NCBI GenBank assembly: GCA_002749535.1
Contig: MZZL01000394.1
Location: forward strand, 448,461-471,836
DNA from: Apophysomyces variabilis
Lineage: Eukaryota > Mucoromycota > Mucoromycetes > Mucorales > Mucoraceae
DNA length: 23,376 nt
Direction of reading: 5' to 3'
Under the pieces are notes generated by a model. That model was given only the letters and a program-made list of their open reading frames with translations, had not been told where the DNA came from and ran no database searches. Below, one piece after another: positions 19,194 to 23,376 of this stretch. The first letter of the stretch is position 1; every line of letters starts with the position of its first letter. Both the position numbers and the translations under genes were made by a program.

Positions 19194-21317
19194 CTATGAA
19201 TCAAAGAGAACTGACTGTTTCAACGACTCTGGCAACAGCCAATTGCGCTCTGGTGGGATAAAGAACTTTGCTTGTGAAAAGCAATGCTCACAAGGAACTG
19301 AACTTGCAGGAACTGCCAGATACCTTAACGCCATTTGCGACAACTGTTGCCATTGCCCACTGCGACTTCTCCAGTACTCCAAAACGTCCATGCTTCCATC
19401 AGTTCGTGGCTCCACAATATAATCAGTCAGTTGATCCCTAGGCGGCATTGGTTTGAAGAGTTGTACTTTACTGCTTTCTTCGTTTGCAACCATTGCAGCT
19501 GTTGGTCGAAATTCATCTGCCCATGCTTGTTCAACTGCATCCCTTGCTTGGCCTATCCATTCAGCTGGCCATGACACCTCTTCCCACCATCCATACTTTG
19601 CCCGAGGATCCAAAGCAGTGGCAATGGAATAGATGGGTGCAATTGCACGACTGTAATACTTTTTCAATTTGTCATGGGCACGTTCAGCAGCAAGAGCGAT
19701 TTCAGGAAAGGACTATGGTACTGAAAGTAAGTATCATATTGAACCATAGGTTTTCACAAATACTTACTTCAATTTTCTTTTCTCTATAGTCCTCAATGTG
19801 ATCGAAGAGCCAGTTGTATGCAATCATGGAAGCGTTGATTGATGGGTATTTTGAACCAGAAAGCAGGGCAGTAAATGTATCAAAGCCGGATAAAAGGGTT
19901 TTCACTTCAATAACTTGCAACCAATCATTTGTAGAAAGCGCATATTCAGAAAGCTCTTGTATTGAACGACAAGTGGCGTTGTATGCTTCTCGCTGTTCAT
20001 ATGCTCTCTTGAGCATTTCAAGAGTGGAGTTCCATTGCGTTCTGACATCAACAATCAATTCCTTGTTGCCCACATCGTTTGAATCGCAGAATCGCTTGTA
20101 CAATGCTCATCTTTGTGGTGATGCTCGAATTTTAATAATGCCTTGACGCAATCGTCTAATGACACCACCTGGTAAGGAGAACTGTTAGTCATAGTGTATT
20201 TCTGGATAATATGATCCTTACCAACACTTTCACCAGGACGGTGCTCAACATCTTGTTCCATATCATCTGTCAGATTGCCTTCCTTCTCTTCCAATGCCTC
20301 TGCGCGCAAACCATCACGTAGAATTGCCTGGACAGCCAAGTTGAAAGTGTGACCCATACATGGGATATGGTTGTCCTTTGCTGCAAAGACTTCACTTCCC
20401 ACCATCCGCTCTAGTTCCCTTGCAAGTGCCGTCATATTGGATGCGTTATCCGTCGTCAAGAAGAATGGCTTGGATGTAAGATTGTATTTACGCAACACAT
20501 CCATCATCGTTTCTGCCATGTTCACCATGGAATGGGGTCCGTAAAGTGGTTCAAAACCAATGATGACTGATTGCTGTATCCAGTCTTTGTCGATCCAGTG
20601 TGCGGTTATGCCAAGAAATGCATCTTTCATGTCACTAGTCCAACTATCCATGGTATAGCAAAGGTAAGGTTGCTCTTGTAGCAAGGTTGCAATTTCTTGT
20701 TCATATCTTTGATAAGATTTTTCCAGATCACGCTTGATGGTCGTTGAACTAGGTAGCTTTAGACTTGTGAGATCTGGTGCGTTGTATGCAAAGTATATCA
20801 ATTCCTGCAACGTTTTTCTTTCAACAGATATATATGGAGATGCAGTAGCAATTACATTGGCAAGAAGGAGCTCACGGAATTTTTCTTTGCTGAACGTTTG
20901 GTTTATACGCTTTCCATCGACGGTTGAAATGAACCTATCCATTGGCCCAGCAGTAAGGAAAGTGTTGTCAGAGGTGGCGGCAGGAGAATCCTTGGTAATT
21001 TTGTGTTTAGATCGAAGATGCTTGAGTATATTTTCAGTGGAGCTAATAGAACTGACGTAAATCCATTGGCATTTTACACCATGAGGACTTGTAAAGTTGC
21101 AAGCAATTGTACTAGCACTGTTTACATTTTGTCGAGTTGCCCAGCCATTCAAGAATATCCAACTGGTAGCAGACTTTTGCTTTTTGTTGGACGAGCCAAT
21201 TGATGATCCTTGTTCTGAAAGATCATCGTTGCTTGGTTCTGCAACAAGAGACATATACGATTCTTGCCGCGAAAAACTGGTAGTGGATTCATTGTCTTCC
21301 ACGTCAGATATAACCAA
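19194..21317 (-). pseudogene. hAT transposase, nearly intact, three main exons
   Basis: Exons 21317-20222, 20168-19768 and 19712-19194 join in frame to 672 codons, with GT-AG introns at 20169-20221 and 19713-19767. From the first listed residue, a BED-type finger has C73, C83, H100 and H105. The RNase-H-like fold carries D224 (YTMDSWTSD) and D290 (LTTDNASN), then the PCMGHTFNL block. The C-terminal hATC dimerisation region has VLEYWRSR and PASSVPCEHCFSQAK, with the expected third acidic residue in CEH (family consensus SER). One in-frame TGA lies at 20107-20109, where CGA is likely. The start is unresolved: the frame opens with TTG at 21317, and a possible upstream exon with ATG at 21433 cannot be joined in phase by a normal GT-AG intron. 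The enzyme class cuts and pastes the element in the nucleus. It may be inactive because of the TGA. Confidence 0.88.
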
Positions 21318-21433
21318 AGAGGATGATTCTTAGAAAAGGTTAGATACAATCATATATATTTTAAGCCTACAAAAGTATCATAGGATTGTCTCTTCTGAGC
21401 GCTTGTTGAAGATTCAGCGACTGAGAACTGCAT

Positions 21434-21810
21434 AGCAAAGATAGTATAAACGAGGAGAATGTGTTCAGACAAAAAACGATTCATAACAAGACAGGTATTT
21501 ATAGTGTTTTGCCGCAGTATCTTGGATTCAGGGGAAGCCGTTAGTTTTTACATAAGCCTTTACTTTGACAACATGGGTTATGTAAGCTTTTACTGCGATG
21601 ACTTGGGTTATGTAAGCTTTTACTATGGCAACTACTTTTTCTTTTGCATATGCTTTGCACAGTAGCGTATACAGTAGGGATAAGGTAAGTTTTAAACAAG
21701 CTTAGAATTATTCATTTCTGCATTGCGAAATCAATAAACTGAAGAGTTCTTGTCTTCATTAAGCTACTGTTTCCAAATTTCTATTGCCATTCTTCAATCG
21801 CGCTTAATTC
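21434..21810. other. Upstream region of the hAT transposase
   Basis: No gene is recognisable here. It contains a short tandem repeat (21550-21632) and leads into the 59-bp array. It presumably includes the transposase promoter. Confidence 0.55.
21550..21632. repeat. 30-bp tandem repeat, about 2.8 units
   Basis: The word gggttatgtaagcttttact occurs at 21575 and 21605 (period 30), preceded by a diverged copy (cataagcctttact). Confidence 0.8.
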
Positions 21811-22087
21811 TGCCATTCCACCTCTGCTTAATAATACTGCGCACTTACATTGACCACCATCTTTTTTTCCGCCATTCCACCTCTGCTTAATAATACTGCG
21901 CTCTTATGTTGACCACCATCTTTTTTTCCGCCATTCTACCTCTGCTTAATAATACTGCGCTCTTACGTTGACCACCATCTTTTTTTCCGCCATTCCACCT
22001 CTGCTTAATAGTACTGCGCACTTACGTTGACCACCATCTTTTTTTTCCCGCCATTCCACCTCTGCTTAATACTACTGCGCCTTTACT
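21811..22087. repeat. 59-bp tandem repeat array, about 4.7 units
   Basis: Units starting with (g/a)ttgaccaccatc lie at 21849, 21908, 21967 and 22026, after a partial first unit beginning at 21811. It is the same repeat as at 1-180 and ends with the same variant final unit. It lies between the transposase 5' side and the right terminus of the element. Confidence 0.95.
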
Positions 22088-22483
22088 AGTGTGTTTTCTT
22101 GCAATTTACTTTCTGTTCATTAACTGAGCTATGCTTCATATAGTACTTTATAGACTCGTCATCCCATTCAGTAAAAACAACTGCAGTCAACTCGATCTAT
22201 ATTTTCTGAAGCCCCTGACAACGCTTTTTTTATTAACCTTTTGTTGCTTTTTTACATTGTATACACTATGCAATTACTCATTCGTAATGTGCAGCGTTTA
22301 TATTCATACAACCAAGAATAGTGCAACCAACACTTAAATAGAGGCTGCTAATAATAAACTTATTCAACACAAGGCAAACATCATTGTGTTATTGTTCAAC
22401 TATCAGATTATTTCTTGTTTCTTATATGTACGATGAAAAATCCTTTGAAAAAAGCCAAGTGATACTAAACGGATTAAACGGAT

Positions 22484-22510
22484 CAGATCGGATTGAAGCA
22501 ATCTGATCTG
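22484..22510. repeat. Subterminal palindrome 1 (right hAT end)
   Basis: Arms cagatcggattg and caatctgatctg (11 of 12 pairing) flank the loop aag; the left copy at 577-603 has loop ctt. Confidence 0.9.
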
Positions 22511-22535
22511 TTTATAAAACGGATTCAAAACTAGC

Positions 22536-22566
22536 GATCCGTATCCGTTTAAGTCGGATACGGATC
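22536..22566. repeat. Subterminal palindrome 2 (right hAT end)
   Basis: gatccgtatccg and cggatacggatc form a perfect 12-bp inverted repeat around tttaagt; the left copy at 629-659 has the inverted core. Confidence 0.9.
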
Positions 22567-22591
22567 AGATCGGATAAACAGATCATGGATT

Positions 22592-22605
22592 TTTGACGAT
22601 CCTTA
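22592..22605 (-). repeat. hAT terminal inverted repeat, right end
   Basis: tttgacgatcctta ends the element; the next base begins hAT transposase coding sequence of the second copy. Confidence 0.8.
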
Positions 22606-23376
22606 GTCAGAACGCAATAGAACTCCACTCTTGAAATGCTCAAGAGAGCATATGAACAGTGAGAAGCATACAATGCCACTTGTCGTTCAATACAAGAGCT
22701 TTCTGAATATGTGCTTTCTACAAATGATTGGTTGCAAGTTATTGAAGTGAAAACCCTTTTATCCAGCTTTGATACATTTACTGCCCTGCTTTCTGGTTCA
22801 AAATACCCATCAATCAACGCTTCCATGATTGCATACAACTGGCTCTTTGATCATATTAAGGACTATAGAGAAAAGAAAATTGAAGTAAGTATTTGTGAAA
22901 ACCTATGGTTCAATATGATACTTACTTTTGATACCATAGTCCTTTCCTGAAATCACTCTTGCTGCTGAATGTGCCCATGACAAATTGAACAAGTATTACA
23001 GTCATGCAATTGCACCCATCTATTTTATTGCCACTGCTTTGGATCCTTGGGCAAAGTACAGATGGTGGGAAGAGGTGTCATGGCCGGCTGAATGGATAGG
23101 CCAAGCAAGGGATGCAGTTGAACAAGCGTGGGCAGATAAATTTCGACCAACAGCTGCAATGGTTGCAAATGAAGAAAGCAGTAAAGTACAACTCTTCAAA
23201 CTGATGCTGCCTAGGGATCAACTGACTGATTACATTGCAGAGCCATGAACTGATAGAAGCATAGACGTTTTGGAGTACTGGAGAAGTCGCAGTGGGCAAT
23301 GGCAACAGTTGTCGCAAATGGCGTTAAGGTATCTGGCAGTTCCTGCAAGTTCAGTTCCTTGTGAGCATTGCTTTTC
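22606..23376 (+). pseudogene. Second hAT transposase copy, truncated and stop-containing
   Basis: This copy aligns to exon 2 and exon 3 of the transposase at 19194-21317 (its inverse), beginning mid-exon at gtcagaacgc and running off the window. It includes the equivalent intron (about 22887-22941, gtaagt to ataccatag). Differences from the other copy are nearly all transitions. Several create stops: CGA to TGA in the EQR-EAYNA region (about 22660), and CGA to TGA at about 23246, where the other copy reads EPRTDGSMDV. TGG-to-TAG-type changes also occur (gatgg to gatag). The 5' half is missing because an element end is inserted at 22605/22606, and the corresponding left half is not in the window. 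Confidence 0.92.

Larger units (their letters stand above)
18343..22605 (-). mobile_element. hAT-family DNA transposon with transposase gene
   Basis: The element is about 4.26 kb. The left terminal repeat tagggatcatcaaa (18343-18356) is inverted to tttgacgatcctta (22592-22605), with subterminal repeats of the type ggatcagat/cggata at both ends. It encodes a BED-finger hAT transposase on the minus strand (19194-21317), followed on the right by a 30-bp repeat, a 59-bp tandem array and two palindromes. The 8-bp flanks do not match (acaatatc left, gtcagaac right). The two ends may therefore come from different insertion events or a later recombination. The right flank is the second hAT copy, at a coding site. 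Confidence 0.85.

Noticed and set aside
21371..21433. First exon of the hAT transposase starting at ATG 21433
   Set aside because: Attractive (21 codons then GTAGGC), but a GT-AG intron to 21329 puts the main frame out of phase; only a non-standard GC donor would work, so it was not annotated.

Overview
This 23.4 kb window is built almost entirely of nested, decayed transposable elements; I found no convincing host gene, tRNA or rRNA. The setting is eukaryotic and most likely fungal. The transposon genes carry short GT-AG introns (about 51-64 nt). A Ty3-type chromovirus, PIF1-type Helitrons and a hAT element sit side by side in AT-rich DNA. The element mix would fit an early-diverging fungus (Mucoromycota-like), but that placement is an inference.

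Layout, left to right. 1-698 is the terminal part of a hAT-family element, including a 59-bp tandem array and subterminal palindromes. 699-2935 is the middle part of a Helitron replication-initiator gene (Helitron-1, minus strand). At 2935/2936 Helitron-1 is interrupted by a chromovirus with 353-bp LTRs, one Gag-Pol frame (3313-7974) and a C-terminal chromodomain. Its 3' LTR starts at 8106 but is split at 8199/14318 by a second, nearly complete Helitron (Helitron-2, 8200-14317, minus strand), inserted precisely between A and T. The LTR resumes at 14318 and ends at 14576. A 5-bp target duplication (gaggt/aaggt) closes the chromovirus, and Helitron-1 resumes with its N-terminal part (14577 to about 15395). 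About 15540-18342 is very AT-rich and holds an older Gag/protease fossil on the minus strand. 18343-22605 is a hAT element with a BED-finger transposase on the minus strand. Its right terminal 698 bp repeat the first 698 bp of the window. From 22606 to the end is a second, truncated hAT transposase copy on the plus strand, into which the preceding element end is inserted.

The relative order of events can be read from the nesting: Helitron-1, then the chromovirus inside it, then Helitron-2 inside the chromovirus LTR. The hAT end at 698 cuts off Helitron-1 on the left.

One theme runs through all families: decay by C-to-T / G-to-A transitions. The two LTRs differ at 14 sites, all transitions and with no indels. 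In-frame stops in Gag-Pol, the Helitron genes and the hAT genes sit where CGA, CAA or TGG codons are expected. The chromovirus protease triad DTG has become NTS, and the old Gag fossil has a zinc knuckle with Tyr at all four ligand positions. This fits cytosine methylation with deamination or a RIP-like process. The second notable pattern is that the two hAT terminal copies carry two palindromes whose cores are inverted relative to each other.
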